Shown in pieces: positions 1-11,647 of a DNA stretch of 64,000 nt. Where the stretch lies: assembly GCA_036417435.1 (NCBI GenBank), contig CM070907.1, forward strand, positions 59,442,001-59,506,000, written 5' to 3'. The notes under the pieces are model-generated. The model was not told the DNA's origin. It was given only the letters and a program-made list of their open reading frames with translations, and made no database searches. The position numbers were made by a program, and so were the translations under genes. How positions within the stretch are numbered: position 1 is the stretch's first letter; each line of letters begins with the position of its first letter. Source of the stretch: Inia geoffrensis (Eukaryota; Chordata; Mammalia; Artiodactyla; Iniidae).

Positions 1-273
1 GAGGTCATTAAGCTTCAATGAGGGCATTGGGGTGGAACCTAAGCTAGTATGACTGGTGTCCTTATAAGAAGAGATTAAGACAGACTCACACAGAAAAATG
101 ACAAGGTGAAGACGGAGGGAGAAGATGGCCATCTATAAGCCAAGAAGAGGGAGGGGCCTTAGAGGATGTCAACCCTGATATTAGACTTCTAGCTTTCAGA
201 ACTATGAGAAAATAAACTGCTGTTTAAGCCATTCAGTCTGTAGTATTTCATCATGGTAATTCTAACTAATTAA
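1..273 (+). mobile_element. MaLR LTR (MLT1/MST class), 5' part cut off by window edge
   Basis: This matches the 3' two-thirds of a mammalian MaLR LTR: the 'ggtgtccttataagaagag' block at 55-73, an 'agaagatggccatctataag' block near 120-139, and the end 'agaactatgagaaaataaa' at about 199-217 followed by a 'tgtttaagccattcag' segment. The AATAAA-type signal is at 210-215. The first part lies outside the window. It is an old solo LTR or fragment with no coding sequence. Confidence 0.8.
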
Positions 274-1320
274 TATGAGAATAAATAATTTTTTGTTTAT
301 AAAACACTGTTTAAAATTTGTTAGTGCAATGGGTTTTGGCTATTTTATCTGGTTCCTTCTTGGTACAGTTGGCATGCTTTCACAACTCCTACCCCTTTTT
401 AAAATTTACAAACCAATCACAAATGTGTTGCTGATAAATTGTTGGGTGCAATGTAAGAACAAAAACAAGTTCTTCAATCAGAAAATGTCAAGGATCTGCT
501 TTCATCAGGGAAAGTACAAAGAGGTGATATGAGTACTTTGTATCAGGGTCAAAATCTAGAAGAGGAGGGAAAAAATAGCAATATATTGTAAAGTTAAAAT
601 TGTTATGTGGTTCTTGTCCTGTTTTTGAGATTTGCAATATGATAGGTGACAGAAGAGAAATGGGAACATAGGCTACTAAATTCTACACAGCCAATACCCT
701 CCCAACTCTGCTGTAGAAAGACTTGTGTTTAGAAAACAGCTTAAGACCTTGCTTTAAAATGAGAAAGAAAGAAAAAAAAAAAAAAGAAGAGCAGGGGAGG
801 GGAAGAGAGAGAGAACATATCTCCACGTTGCATATAAGGAAATTATAAAATTAGCAGGAAATTCAGGCTGTCTTCCCTTAATAACCTTTTGACTTTGGGT
901 CCTGAATGGACTGAATTTCCTATCAGTTCTCATTTGTCAAAATTCTTCTCATTCAACCACAAGATACTGTCCACATGGCCTTGCCTCTACAGAGCTTTCA
1001 TAAATATATCAGAAGCTTGTCTCATCATCTCCTTTTCCATAGTATTTTGGACATACCTATCCTAGCATCTTCTAAACTACATTGCAATTAGTGGTTCACA
1101 TGCTTTTCTCTCCCATTGGACTGTAAGCCTAAGGGTACAACTTTAAGTCTGAAATAATAATTCAGCCAATAAATGACAAGAATGACAAGTGAGGAATATA
1201 GAAAGTAGGTATCTTTAGAGCTCAGGCAGAAGCAAAAGATAATTTTTTGAACACTTCCTGATGGAAGTGCACTTGGACTGAATTTTGAAATAATGTGAAT
1301 AGACTGACACTTTGGAGCAT
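274..1320. other. No recognisable feature; AT-rich single-copy DNA
   Basis: I see no family match and no credible exon. The open frames at 275-532 (+) and 1088-1324 (-) have no domain or splice context. A purine-rich run (A tract followed by GA-rich sequence) lies at about 757-813. Confidence 0.5.
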
Positions 1321-1321
1321 A

Positions 1322-1362
1322 CATTCATTCAACAAATATTCAGTGGGGGTCTATTATGTCAG
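1322..1362 (-). mobile_element. L2 3'-end fragment
   Basis: A 'cattcattcaacaaatatt' segment followed by 'tctattatgtcag' is the reverse complement of the usual L2 3' end. It is short and could also be MIR-derived. Confidence 0.45.
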
Positions 1363-1924
1363 TTAAGCATGGGGGATTATTTGGAAGTAAAATTATACAA
1401 GGCTGTTAAGAAAATTTTTTAAATTAGGAAACAAAAATAATAGGAGGAAAATATATAAAAACAAATTTCAAGGAAATTTCTTTTATCATCATTGCCTTCA
1501 GTGCATAGTTATTGCCTCATTGTTTTCATACTATGCTTCCAAAACAGGGAAATATTAAAACAATGCCAAACATAACACTTAAGTAATTCAGTGGAAGCTG
1601 TACAACATTGTGGTTTAAACTGAGATATTTAAGATCCTCAATACTACTAAATTAATGTCCTTTAAGTTTTTTTTTTCTTAAACCTAAGTTATGCGTGTGC
1701 ACATTAAAATTTTATGATATGTGCATGTCCACCATAAATGTTTTATGGCTTATTAGAAAGCATGATTATAATAAACTTTGACCTAATAAATTTCCTAGGG
1801 AAGTGTTATATTATCATTGCATTTTTGTTTTCACATTATGAGTATTATGTTATATAAAAGAAATGCTGGATTAAAGTGCAGAATATTAAATATGTGCCTT
1901 TTTAGGGAGAATGTTACATTTTCA
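1363..1924. other. No recognisable feature
   Basis: AT-rich sequence with no repeat family I can name and no supported coding frame. Confidence 0.45.
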
Positions 1925-2040
1925 AAGCACAGACCTAAATTAACTCTTACATTGTCCTTGTCAAGGAGACACTATTATCTCAGTTTTACAGTTGGAAAAA
2001 CCAAGATAGAAGTTTGGTGACTTTGACAAATTCGTAGAGC
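1925..2040 (-). mobile_element. MIR fragment
   Basis: The blocks 'actattatctcagttttaca' and 'gtttggtgactttgac' follow the reverse complement of the MIR core. Heavily diverged. Confidence 0.45.
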
Positions 2041-2099
2041 ACTTCACCACTGCACTTGTCAGGACTCAGTGTGGTTCAGTCTATATGTTTCATTACTGC

Positions 2100-2755
2100 A
2101 TTTTATTAAATGTATGAGTAATAATCCTTCTTTTACTGTTGTACATTCACTTTTTCCCCAGTTGTTCACTATAAGAGAACTGTTATTTTTAAAATACTAA
2201 TAAATATTAATAACCTCAGTGTGAAAGTTGGAGAAAAGTTGTGAAGAATTCGGTGCTTCTGATACATATTTCCCAGTGTGTCCCTCCATTCGTAGTTCTC
2301 TGGGGTTTTGGGATTTTTTTTTAATTGTCTCTCATACCTCGGTATTTATTTTACTTGTAATTCTTCTGAATAGACTTATTTTTAAAATCATGTCTTGGCA
2401 TCTAATTTGAATTTCTTTGACTATTAAATATTTTTCAAGTGTATGGACCTTCTGTATTTCTTCTTTAAATGACTTACTTGCATATGGGCTTTGGAAAATT
2501 TTCTCTTTGCGTGTTTAGCTTTCAAAATTTTTTCGGTTTTTCATAAAATTAAAAACAATAATTCTCTGTCATATATTTTATCTAAAAGATTTTCTTAAGA
2601 GAAAAATATTGATCTCCATACCTTTGGGTGATATATACAAGCTAAACTCATTTTAATTCTCTGTGTTTTAAAAAACAAGTTTTTGTCAAAGGCATAGCTA
2701 AGATTCAGATATATGGAAGTCAACACAGTATGATGGAATGTGCTATTGGATAATA
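2100..2755 (-). mobile_element. Old L1/HAL1 ORF2 3' fragment, diverged
   Basis: The order of blocks (a 'tgtcttggcatctaatttga' region, 'tttttcaagtgtatggacc', then 'tttggaaaattttctc') follows the reverse complement of the C-terminal L1 ORF2 region in many old L1/HAL1 copies. No open frame survives. The assignment rests on pattern order rather than high identity. Confidence 0.45.
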
Positions 2756-3100
2756 TTAGTTCCTTTATTCTTCTCATTCCAAATATTTAAATAAATCCAT
2801 GTTAAAAATAAAATTATTCATATTATTAATTCACATTTTCTCATTTTATTTTTCCTTATATTGCCAGTAATTCCACATTTTGAAAAATTCCTATTGTAAA
2901 TTATTTTCTTGACATTTCTTAAGACTCAAGCACATTCTTTGGGCTGACCTTTCTTCTCTGGCTCCCCAATGTATTCTCCAAAGTCCTCAGTTAGTAAATT
3001 GAAACATAATAACAATGTCTGAAGGTGGTTTTAAATAAAGCAAGGGCAAGAACTTTCTTATAACTTTCTCTTTCCAAAGAACTCTGTATGCTGTATATTA

Positions 3101-3240
3101 TGTATTCATTCATTCATTCATTTATTCAGCAATTACTTATTGAACACTCTAGAGCATACACTTTCCCCATCCTTTATCCCATAAATAAGGTTAAGACAGG
3201 CTTGCTGTGAGAAGTGTACGATTTAATATAAAGTGAGAAC
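3101..3240 (-). mobile_element. L2 3' end with (ATTC)n tail
   Basis: The L2 tail repeat appears as (ATTC)n at 3103-3123, followed by 'cttattgaacactctagagc' and a degenerate continuation. This is the reverse complement of the L2 3' end. Confidence 0.55.
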
Positions 3241-4185
3241 AATGAAACTCTTAAAATGGGATTCTTGTCTTGGTAAACTTCTTCAGCAATTAGCCAAATC
3301 CTTCCTACATCTTGGCTTTGAATCTCACAGCATATATTCCTGACCAGAATTACAAATGAGCTTTATTTAAATGCATTTAGAAAAAAACTGAACACTGTAT
3401 CATTGCATACCAAGATTCAACAGCATTCTAATTCATAAAAAATGAATGAAAATATGCATACATCTTAACAAAAATCTTAAGTTTTGAAGTAAAATGAAAT
3501 AATGCAATAGGTGGCTAAGTATATGGGGTGACATTTCTTCCCCAAGCTAAGACAAACTGCAGGACAAAACAGGATTTTTCTGAGCAATTATTTCTGTTAC
3601 TCATAAAATACAAACCCATCATTAAATATTTAAGCCAAAGTTGCCTTTAGCTATATGAGATGTTCATTAGTTGCTAAAATTATATATTTAGCTTTGTCTT
3701 GCTAAGGATCTAATATTTTTAGAAAACTCATCCTTAGTTTAAGTGAACAGTAATGTTTTTCCCAGGAGTCTATGTTCAGCAAGGCTACTGAAGCTAAAAG
3801 ACATTTGCCTAAAGGTTGAAACTATACCGTTGTACATAATATGGCTTATATTCAAAGATGACTCTACAGATAGAGAAAGCAGTCTCTATGGGCGTTAGGC
3901 TACGGGCAATGCGGAGGTTAGTTCCTAGTTTGTCGTCAGCCCTCTCAGTCTCCTTGGAGACAGCACAAACCACAACATCCTCTGCTTGACTTTAGTGAAG
4001 AGCTGTGTTCCTGGATCACAGCTAGACCCTTGGCACTGCTCCCTGATACTTTTCATCTCCTGCGGTTGTTTTCATTTAACATTCCTAGAGCCTTAGTCTC
4101 TGTGGACTTTTCACTTTCACAAGACCTAACTCCAACCTGTCCTTGCTCATATGTCAGATCAGCCTGATTTTCTCCCAGGAAACAG
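3241..4185. other. No recognisable feature; possible single-copy DNA
   Basis: No repeat family recognised. The part at 3,880-4,180 is less AT-rich and non-repetitive, but holds no open frame with splice sites that I can support. Confidence 0.4.
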
Positions 4186-4189
4186 AATT

Positions 4190-4295
4190 TTTTCAACATT
4201 TATTGAGGCATAATATATACTAAGCACTGCACCAGACACTGGAGAAGCCAACATGAATAAAATGTTGCTCTGCCCTCAAAAAGTGCTGGGTGGAA
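4190..4295 (-). mobile_element. L2 fragment
   Basis: 'caacatttattgaggcataa' and 'ctaagcactgcaccagacac' followed by 'tgctctgccctcaaaaag' match the reverse complement of an L2 3' end. A MIR-like scrap follows at about 4,325-4,395. Confidence 0.6.
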
Positions 4296-4590
4296 AAGAG
4301 GGAAAAGATCATATATATAGAATGCATTATGTATTAGACATGATGCTCAGGGCTTCATGTAAGTAATTTTATTATCCAAAAATACCTGTTAGGTTGAATT
4401 GAAAACCAACTTCACTGATATCCCTTTTCCCAATCCAGCTATTTGTGAAATTAAACCTCTTGGTCACCCATGAGCCTGTTCATTTCTTTGAAGGTGGTGA
4501 GTGGGATAGACTTTCCTGACTTGCTGAAACCTGTTTTAATACACTGGCTTATGACTGAAGCAACGGCAGGCAACAACATCAACAGAAGAC

Positions 4591-4690
4591 GAAGGAAGGA
4601 AGGAAGGGAGGGAGGGAGGAAGGAAGGAAGGAAGGGAGGGAGGGAGGGAGGGAGGGAGGGAGGGAGGAAAGGGAGAGGAAGGAAGGAGAA
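4591..4690 (+). repeat. Purine (GGAA)n/(GGGA)n microsatellite, G-quadruplex-capable
   Basis: About 100 bp of almost pure purine. It has (GGAA)n ends and a central (GGGA)n core at 4634-4667 with eight consecutive GGG runs separated by single A. Three more GGG runs lie at 4606-4616. Such tracts can form G-quadruplexes on this strand and triplex DNA as mirror repeats. The open frames across it on both strands are low-complexity artefacts (Gly/Arg/Lys one way, Pro/Ser/Leu the other). Confidence 0.97.
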
Positions 4691-4824
4691 AGGCAACCCT
4701 GTTGGAAGTATGTAATATGGCTAAGAGAGTGGACCAATCAGTCAAGGTGCCTGCCTCACATGATTTTTAGCATGGTCTTGAGGAATTAAATATTTTTGGA
4801 ATGGCTACATGCCTATAAATATTA

Positions 4825-5010
4825 TGCACATTATAAACATCTCACAGAAACTTTATAATCAATCTATGACCTAGGCAATATGATTCTCATCTTACAGAGG
4901 AAAACACAAAGAACTATAGAATAACACTTAAGTTCCTTGTACATTAACACATATCAAGTAAATGCAGACCTATGTCTATCAACTCCAAATCAAAGATTCT
5001 TTAGATTTTT
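4825..5010 (-). mobile_element. MIR SINE
   Basis: The order 'attatgcacattataaac', 'cttacagaggaaaacac', 'acttaagttcctt' follows the reverse complement of MIR. Old and diverged. Confidence 0.6.
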
Positions 5011-5216
5011 AACTGGAGCATTTGTAAACCTTAAAAACTTAAAGAGGATCTAAGATATCAAAGAACATTTGGAGCTAAAGGGAACTGATAAATCCCAAGA
5101 AGAACCTCACAATATCTAAGGATGCCATCTGGAGCATAAGCATGGATATACACACCACTGTAGGATTCTTCTTCCATTAAGGTGTTGGGGAGCAGTTATA
5201 TAAATATTACATGTAA

Positions 5217-5218
<2 letters not shown>

Positions 5219-5283
<65 letters not shown>

Positions 5284-5284
5284 A
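5219..5284. repeat. Compound (AT)n(AC)n microsatellite
   Basis: (AT)n from 5220 with one interruption, passing into (AC)n at about 5268-5283. Likely length-polymorphic. Confidence 0.97.
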
Positions 5285-6685
5285 TATAACATTATATATA
5301 ACAATATGTTAGTTATTCAAGTAATGTTTTCTGAGACATTTCTTCATAAAATTCTTTGTCTCTTCCTCTCTTCAAGAGTTGTATTCTCTAGGTTAGAAAT
5401 TTGGGATACCATCACCAACTCTATCCTAAAGCTTTAAGATCATCAGTAATTAAACCCATAGGAAGAGCAACAAACAGCCTGTCCTCTTTTTATACAGCTT
5501 AATGGCTCACAAAGTGCCACTACATACATCATCTCCAGTTGGAGAACCTGGTGTATGTAATTTAACTTCATCACTCAGAATCTTTCAGTAAGCGAGACTT
5601 GAAAAATGGATAGTAAGTCATATAATAGTGGCTATTTTTAAAAATTTCTTTCAAAACTTCAGTATTTATCTTCTCTAAAATCTGGTACCTCCAGGCTGTT
5701 TGAATTTTCTGATATACTTTATCACCTAAACCTTTCATTTTCTCTTTGTTTTATTAATTCAGAGGTTTTTCCAAGCTGTGAAACAAAAACAGGGTAAAGC
5801 TTTTAAGGGGGAAAAATTACATATTTTTTTAAAGGCACTAAAAACCCAAACCATAAATATCTGAGACTAAGAAACTGTTTAGGTCATCGATTCTGCAATC
5901 TTCCAAAGGTGGAGCAGTAACTGAACCAACAGAATCAGTTAATCAAGAATAGAATGCCTATTAATATCTATTTAATATCTTTGCCCTGAAAACACAATTT
6001 GCTTTTGAGTGCATGATGTGGTTGTTTCCACCGAAAATTAAATAATCTCTCCTCTTTGGAAACATGCATTTAATAAAGAAGAATCCCTCCTGTGGTTGAA
6101 CAAATGTGTCTCCCCACACATCCACAGTTCTATGGCTAATAAAAAGGATTATCAGGCAAATAGAAATATAGTTTACAGTTGCAATAGCTCACACCATTAC
6201 TTTTTACCTCAGTAAGTAAATTAAGCATTTATGCCTGAAAACTACTTAAAAGCCAATTTTTCAGATTCTGTATTCCTCTGACAGCATATAATGAATATTT
6301 TGTCATAGTAAGTAACAAATTTTATTACAGCTCTGTTGCTTAAAATTCCATCTGTTTCCACAAACAGAACATGAACACAGGAAAGCAACCACTAATCTTA
6401 AAATGCACTAAAAAATCCTAATAAAGGGCTTCTAAAAGGCATTTTAAAATATTCAAACCTGTTAATTATGGATGCTGTGTGTGTGACACCTCAGTTTCCA
6501 TTCACTGGCTGCTCAGAGCCCATCCATGTTAATTCTATAGATTTTTTTAAGGCACTTTTAAAATAGGAAACTGCCTAATTTGGTGGTAGGATAAACAAGG
6601 TTCATTTGCTATTTCATCTATAGTTTTGCAAATGCAGGGCAGTAAACGAGGGAGTTGGGCCATGGAATCATGGAATTACTTTCAT
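5285..6685. other. No recognisable feature; AT-rich DNA
   Basis: About 1.4 kb without a repeat family I can name or a supported coding frame. Its lack of young transposons suggests ordinary single-copy intergenic or intronic DNA. Confidence 0.45.
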
Positions 6686-6689
6686 CAAG

Positions 6690-6850
6690 ATGCTTATTCA
6701 GTCATATATCCTTCATACATTTTGTGAACACCTATTATGTTCGAACGCTCTACCCAGGAAATTTAAAAATGAAAGGCATAGGCTCTGTCCTCAAGTAGTT
6801 CACAGTTAAGTGGATATTGGCAAGCAATAAATAGGGTACTCGCTAATCAG
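6690..6850 (-). mobile_element. L2 fragment
   Basis: 'gtgaacacctattatgttcg' followed by 'ctctgtcctcaagtagttca' and 'agcaataaatag' matches the reverse-complement L2 3' end. Confidence 0.65.
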
Positions 6851-6959
6851 AAGGAAATCAAGGAATATTTCTCCAAACAGATAGCATGTGGGGAGTTTTA
6901 AATAATGACTAGGCTTTAACTAGACAAAAGAGAAGATAAGAATTATGTTCAGGTCCCAG

Positions 6960-7085
6960 TTTAACTCATATATTCCCTACCATGTAAAAATGAGAATAAA
7001 AAATCTGAGAGAAGTTAAGTGACTTAAATTGGGTCATTCTGTGAAACAACCTGCAACAGGTAAGAATTATCCCACAGAAGTTTGT
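6960..7085 (-). mobile_element. MIR fragment
   Basis: 'gagagaagttaagtgactta' and neighbouring sequence match the reverse complement of the MIR core. Diverged. Then 7,086-7,887 holds only a short (TA)n near 7,107-7,118 and nothing else I recognise. Confidence 0.45.
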
Positions 7086-9428
7086 ACCTTCTGTGTTTTT
7101 CACATATATATATATACGCACATAGATTACTAATTAATAATAACTGTTATTTGTTTATAAGTTCCTTAACCAAATAATTAAATTATTGGAATTATGATTC
7201 TACATTTTTGGGATTCCTTTTTATTTTATTCTTAATGCCTCATTATAATTAAGAATCCCACGTGACAGAGACATAACATCTGGAAATGTTACTATTTGTG
7301 TGTTTATTTCAGAATTAAACAAATAAATAATTAGCCAATGGAATGGGAGAGTATGAACTTTTTAAGGATGGTGTCCATTTCTGCTATATCTCCTAGTTAA
7401 ATAACAGAGGCATGAAGAGATAAATGCAAGTGAAGGGTAGGGGTTTTTCCAAGTCATAATCATCTCAACTCTCCTGTAGCAGACGAACCCATGGACTACT
7501 TACATGCATCTATAGCTACTTAGAATTCTCCGAGAAGATACCAATAAGACGTTAGTAGTGAAGATATAAAATATGCATCCAAAGTATACAGGTATATGTT
7601 TAACAAGTTGCTCCCAGGGGCAAAATGCTCTGATTTATAGCATTTTTCAATTTTGTGATATAAATACAGTGATTGATTTTAAGCCACCAACATGACATCA
7701 CTGAATTCAGAATTGGAAAACGATACACACAATTTTGGCTTTCTAAAGCCAGTGTAACTCAAATTTAGCCTACCAGTGGAAACATCCAAAGCATATTTTC
7801 AGAATTACCCAAAGCAAAAAAGAAGCATCAAATTGAACTTTAACAAAATCAGAGGATATCACAATTCAGAAAGGCTTAAGGTCACTGCTCTAAGATAACA
7901 ATTCTCAAACTGTGTTCCACCAAAATTTGGGGGTTCCCAGCTCCCTTTCAATGGGTCAATGAGGTGGAACTACTTCAATAATAATTTTGCAATGCTATTT
8001 GTTTTACTGTGTAGAAATTTGTAGTAATGGTATATTTTTTTTTCTATTTGACAGTATTTTTTAAATTAAATTACAAATATTACCTCATATACATGAAATG
8101 AGACTTTCCATTTGGAAATGGAATTCCACTTGAACACAGGAAAGATTAATGTTATACATCCCAGGCACATTTATCCCTCATGGGCTATTTAATTCAAGGA
8201 ACTATCCCTCAAGATGTGAATTAACTACATGATTCTTTTCAAAGACAATCTTGACAGCAGGGCCAGTGTCCAAACAACAAATCTTTTCTATTCAGGACCA
8301 AGTCCTAAGCCAGACACACCCCATTTTGTTATTTTCCTTCCACCCACTCCCCCCTCAATTATATCAAAGTTTCAAAACACTAAGTAATTCAGGTTGAAGA
8401 TCTTTGCGCCACTCTCTGATAGGACTTCACTGATATGAAATGAAAAACACTTTGATATTCTGGAACAAGGGAAGCATGGCTGATAGTATATCCTCTGACA
8501 GACTTCATAAAGGAGCTAATTTGTCCATTGATTTTTTTAATACATATATTCATAATATGTGGCGTTTTCACTAAGTGGCACTGCTCTTTTCTGGTTACCA
8601 TATTAGACCACACTCCAGTAAAATTCTTGAACGTCTGCTTGACAAATCTTAAATCTTTCTTAATTTGGACTATAATATCCAGTAACTTCATCACTGCCCA
8701 GTCATTTACAGCGAGTAAAACAACTGGTGCTCTAACACCACTCAAGGCGCCGGCACCAAACGATCAGTTTGTGTTCTTTAATGCCAGTAATTTCCAGTAA
8801 TAGCCACTTTTATTCACAGAAACATTCTTCACTTGAAAGCACAACTTACAAACTATGGTTATTCACACTGGAAAAATTGGCAGAAACTTTCTCAAAAATG
8901 TGTGAAATGAGCCTACCATTTCTGTTAAAGCAAGTAACATAATTTGTTGCCAATGATGAAATTTGAGCTTTCAAGAAAAAGCAGAATATTAGAAAATTTG
9001 TGTATACCACCATGAACTTGACAGCTTTCCCAATACTCAAAACTTTTCTAATGAGATTGGTGGCAAAATTATTTAATGAAAATTTTATGTATTATAATGA
9101 AATATGTCAATATTTGGAAGATCAGTATAACTCAGGGAACCATTGTTTGCCAAATGACAGATGAATATTGTTATAAAATAATACATAGGTAAGAGATCCA
9201 TTCAAAATGTAAGATAAATAAATTTTAATGCAACAGAGAAAAAAAGTTTACTAACATGGAATCAGATTCCGCATTGGAACTAATCTTTAAGAAATTTCTA
9301 CTGGTTAAGTTTTGGTGTAGTATCTAAAAGAATACCCACAATTATCTGAATATTTTTATTTTTCAGCCAAAAAGTACAAGCCACAATTTGAATGCAGAAC
9401 AGCAATAAGAATTTAACTGTCTTCTATT

Positions 9429-11307
9429 TTTGTTTCCAGTTTTTCCAGAGGTGTAATTGACACACAGCACTATACAAGTTTAAGGTGAACAGTATAATTA
9501 TTTGACTTATCTCATGAAATGATTACCACAATTAGTTTAGTGAACATCCATCATCGTACGTAGAAACATTAAAGAATTTTTCTTCCTTGTGATGAGAACT
9601 CTTAGGATTTACTCTCTTTAACACTTTCATATATAACATAGAGCAGTGTTAGTTACATTTATTATGTTGTGCATTACATCCCTAGTACTTATTTCTCTTA
9701 TAACTGGAAGTTTGTACCTTTTGACTGTCTTCATCCAATCTACCTTCCCACCACCTCCCACGTCTGGTGACCTGATCTCTTTTTCTATGAATCTGTCAGT
9801 TTGTTTTTGAAGTATAATAGACTTACAACTCTATGTTAGTTCCTAGTACATAATTATTCAGTATTCCTGTACATTTCAAAATGATCACCATGATAAGTCT
9901 AGTTACCATCTGTCACCATACAAAAGTATTACATAATTATTGACCATATTCCCTACACTGTATGTTTCATACCTGTGATTTCACTTATTTTGTAACTGAA
10001 AGTTTGACCTCAATCTCCATCATTTATTCCTCCTCTTCCCCTACTCTCTTCCCCTTTGGCAAACACCTGTTTCTTCTCTGTATCTGTGAATCTTTTTCTG
10101 TTTAGTTATGTTTGTTCATTTGTTCTGCTTTTTAAATTACACATACAAGTGAAATCATAAGGTATTTGTCTTTGACCTATTTCACTTAGGTTCATCCATG
10201 TTCTTGTATTTGGCAAGATTTCATTCTTTTTTATGGCTGATCAATACTCCATTGTATATATATATATATACCACATCTTCTTTAATCATTCATCTTTCGA
10301 TGGGCACTTAGGTTGCTTCCCCATCTCGGCTATTGTAAATAATGCTGCAATAAACTTAGGGGCGCATATATCTTTTCATATTAGTGTTTTTGTTTTCTTC
10401 GGATAAACACTCAGGAGTGGAATTGATGGGTCATACAATAGTTTGATTTTTAATTTTTTTTGAGGAATCTTCACACTGTCTTCTGCTGTGGGTTTTGTGT
10501 GTGTGTGTGTGTGTGTGTGTGTTACGTGGGCCTCTCACTGTTGTGGCCTCTCCCGTTGCGGAGCACAGGCTCCGGACGTGCAGGCTCAGCGGCCATGGCT
10601 CATGGGCCCAGCCGCTCCACGGCATGTGGGATCTTCCTGGACCAGGGCACAAACCCGTGTCCCCTGCATCGGCAGGCGGACTCTCAACCACTGCGCCACC
10701 AGGGAAGCCCCACACTGTCTTCTGTAGTGGCTGTATGAATTTACATTCATACCAGTAGTGCATGAGTGTGCCTTTTTCTCCACATCCTTGCCAACACTTA
10801 TTTGCTGTTTTTTTTAATAATAGCCATTCTGACAGGTGTGACGTGATAGATTATTGTGGCTTTGATTTGCATTTCCCTAATAATTAGTGATGTTGAACAT
10901 CTTTTCAAGTGCCTGTTGGCCAACTCTGTCTTCTTTGGAAAAATGCCTATTTTCGGGTCCTCTGCTTATTTTTTATTTTGGATATTCAGTTGTATGAGTT
11001 CTTTGTATATTTTAGACATTTACCCTCATCAAATATATGGTTTGCAAATATTTTCTTCCATTCAGTGGGTAGCCTTTTTGTTTTTGTTTCCTTCCCTGCA
11101 CAAATGCTTTTTAGTTTGATGTAGCCCCATGTGTTAATTTTTGCTTATGTTGCCCTTGCCTGAGCAGATACATCCAAAAAGTTGTTACTAAGATCAATGT
11201 CAAAGAGCATACTGCCTATGGTATCTTCTAGAAGTTTTATGATTTCAGGTCTTACATTTAAGTTTTTAAGCCATTTTGAGTTTATTTTTGTATATGGTAT
11301 GAGATAG
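9429..11307 (-). mobile_element. 5'-truncated old L1 (3' UTR plus ORF2 C-terminus)
   Basis: Flanked by a perfect 15-bp duplication, 'taactgtcttctatt', at 9414-9428 and 11308-11322. The left part is the L1M-type 3' UTR, with two related segments at about 9440-9790 and 9810-10130. The right part is reverse-complement ORF2 C-terminus, including 'caggagtggaattgatgggt' at 10411-10430. ORF2 is broken by stops and by a SINE at 10486. It is clearly more diverged than the neighbouring L1. Confidence 0.92.
10486..10710 (-). mobile_element. CHR-type SINE (short form) with (TG)n tail, nested in L1
   Basis: A perfect 14-bp duplication, 'cacactgtcttctg', lies at 10472-10485 and 10711-10724. Read on the minus strand, it starts GGGCTTCCCTGGTGGCGCAG (tRNA-derived head with Pol III A and B boxes) and ends in the tail. 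The tail is not poly-A: on the plus strand it is (TG)13 at 10496-10522. Four overlapping open frames here are artefacts. Confidence 0.97.
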
Positions 11308-11647
11308 TAACTGTCTTCTATTAAGTCACACATTAAAATAATTTACAAAAATATAAAACAATGCAACTATTTGTAGTATTTTTTTGTTTTGAAAATATAA
11401 TTTTTTTATTAAAAATGAGTTAACAAGTAGTGGGTTTATTTTTGCTACTTTCAAATGAAATATTAAATATTTTAAAGTTTTTCAGTGTTAATTTTAACTA
11501 TATATATACACATATATATAGTATATACATGTATATAACCTATACAAAAGCATTTGTAGCTCTCAATAATTTTTAAGTGTAATTGTGCTCTGAGACCAAA
11601 ATGTTTGAGAACGATTGCTCTAAGTAAATAATACACCAGAAGTATGT

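Larger units (their letters stand above)
7896..11617. mobile_element. hAT-superfamily DNA transposon, split by a nested L1
   Basis: Inverted terminal sequences, 'caattctcaaactgtgttcc' at 7899-7918 and the reverse complement of 'gtttgagaacgattg' at 11603-11617, are flanked by an 8-bp target-site duplication (CTCTAAGA at 7888-7895, CTCTAAGT at 11618-11625). The end 'ctgagaccaaaatgtttgag' resembles Zaphod/Tip100-type elements. Host parts are 7896-9413 and 11323-11617, about 1.8 kb once the L1 is removed. Minus-strand frames at 8389-8745 and 8846-9040 lie inside but show no transposase motif I recognise. Non-autonomous or decayed. Confidence 0.7.

Noticed and set aside
4451..4745. Overlapping frames of 69-81 codons on both strands, rich in Pro/Ser or Gly/Arg
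   Set aside because: They are translations of the (GGAA)n/(GGGA)n microsatellite.
8389..8745. 118-codon minus-strand frame
   Set aside because: Lies inside the hAT element. It may be a transposase relic, but I see no conserved motif, so it is not called as a gene.
10431..10783. Five overlapping frames of 65-110 codons on both strands
   Set aside because: They lie in the CHR SINE and its (TG)n tail. The same peptides recur at 29,766-30,029, 35,015-35,281, 39,813-40,073, 44,253-44,498 and 63,023-63,220.
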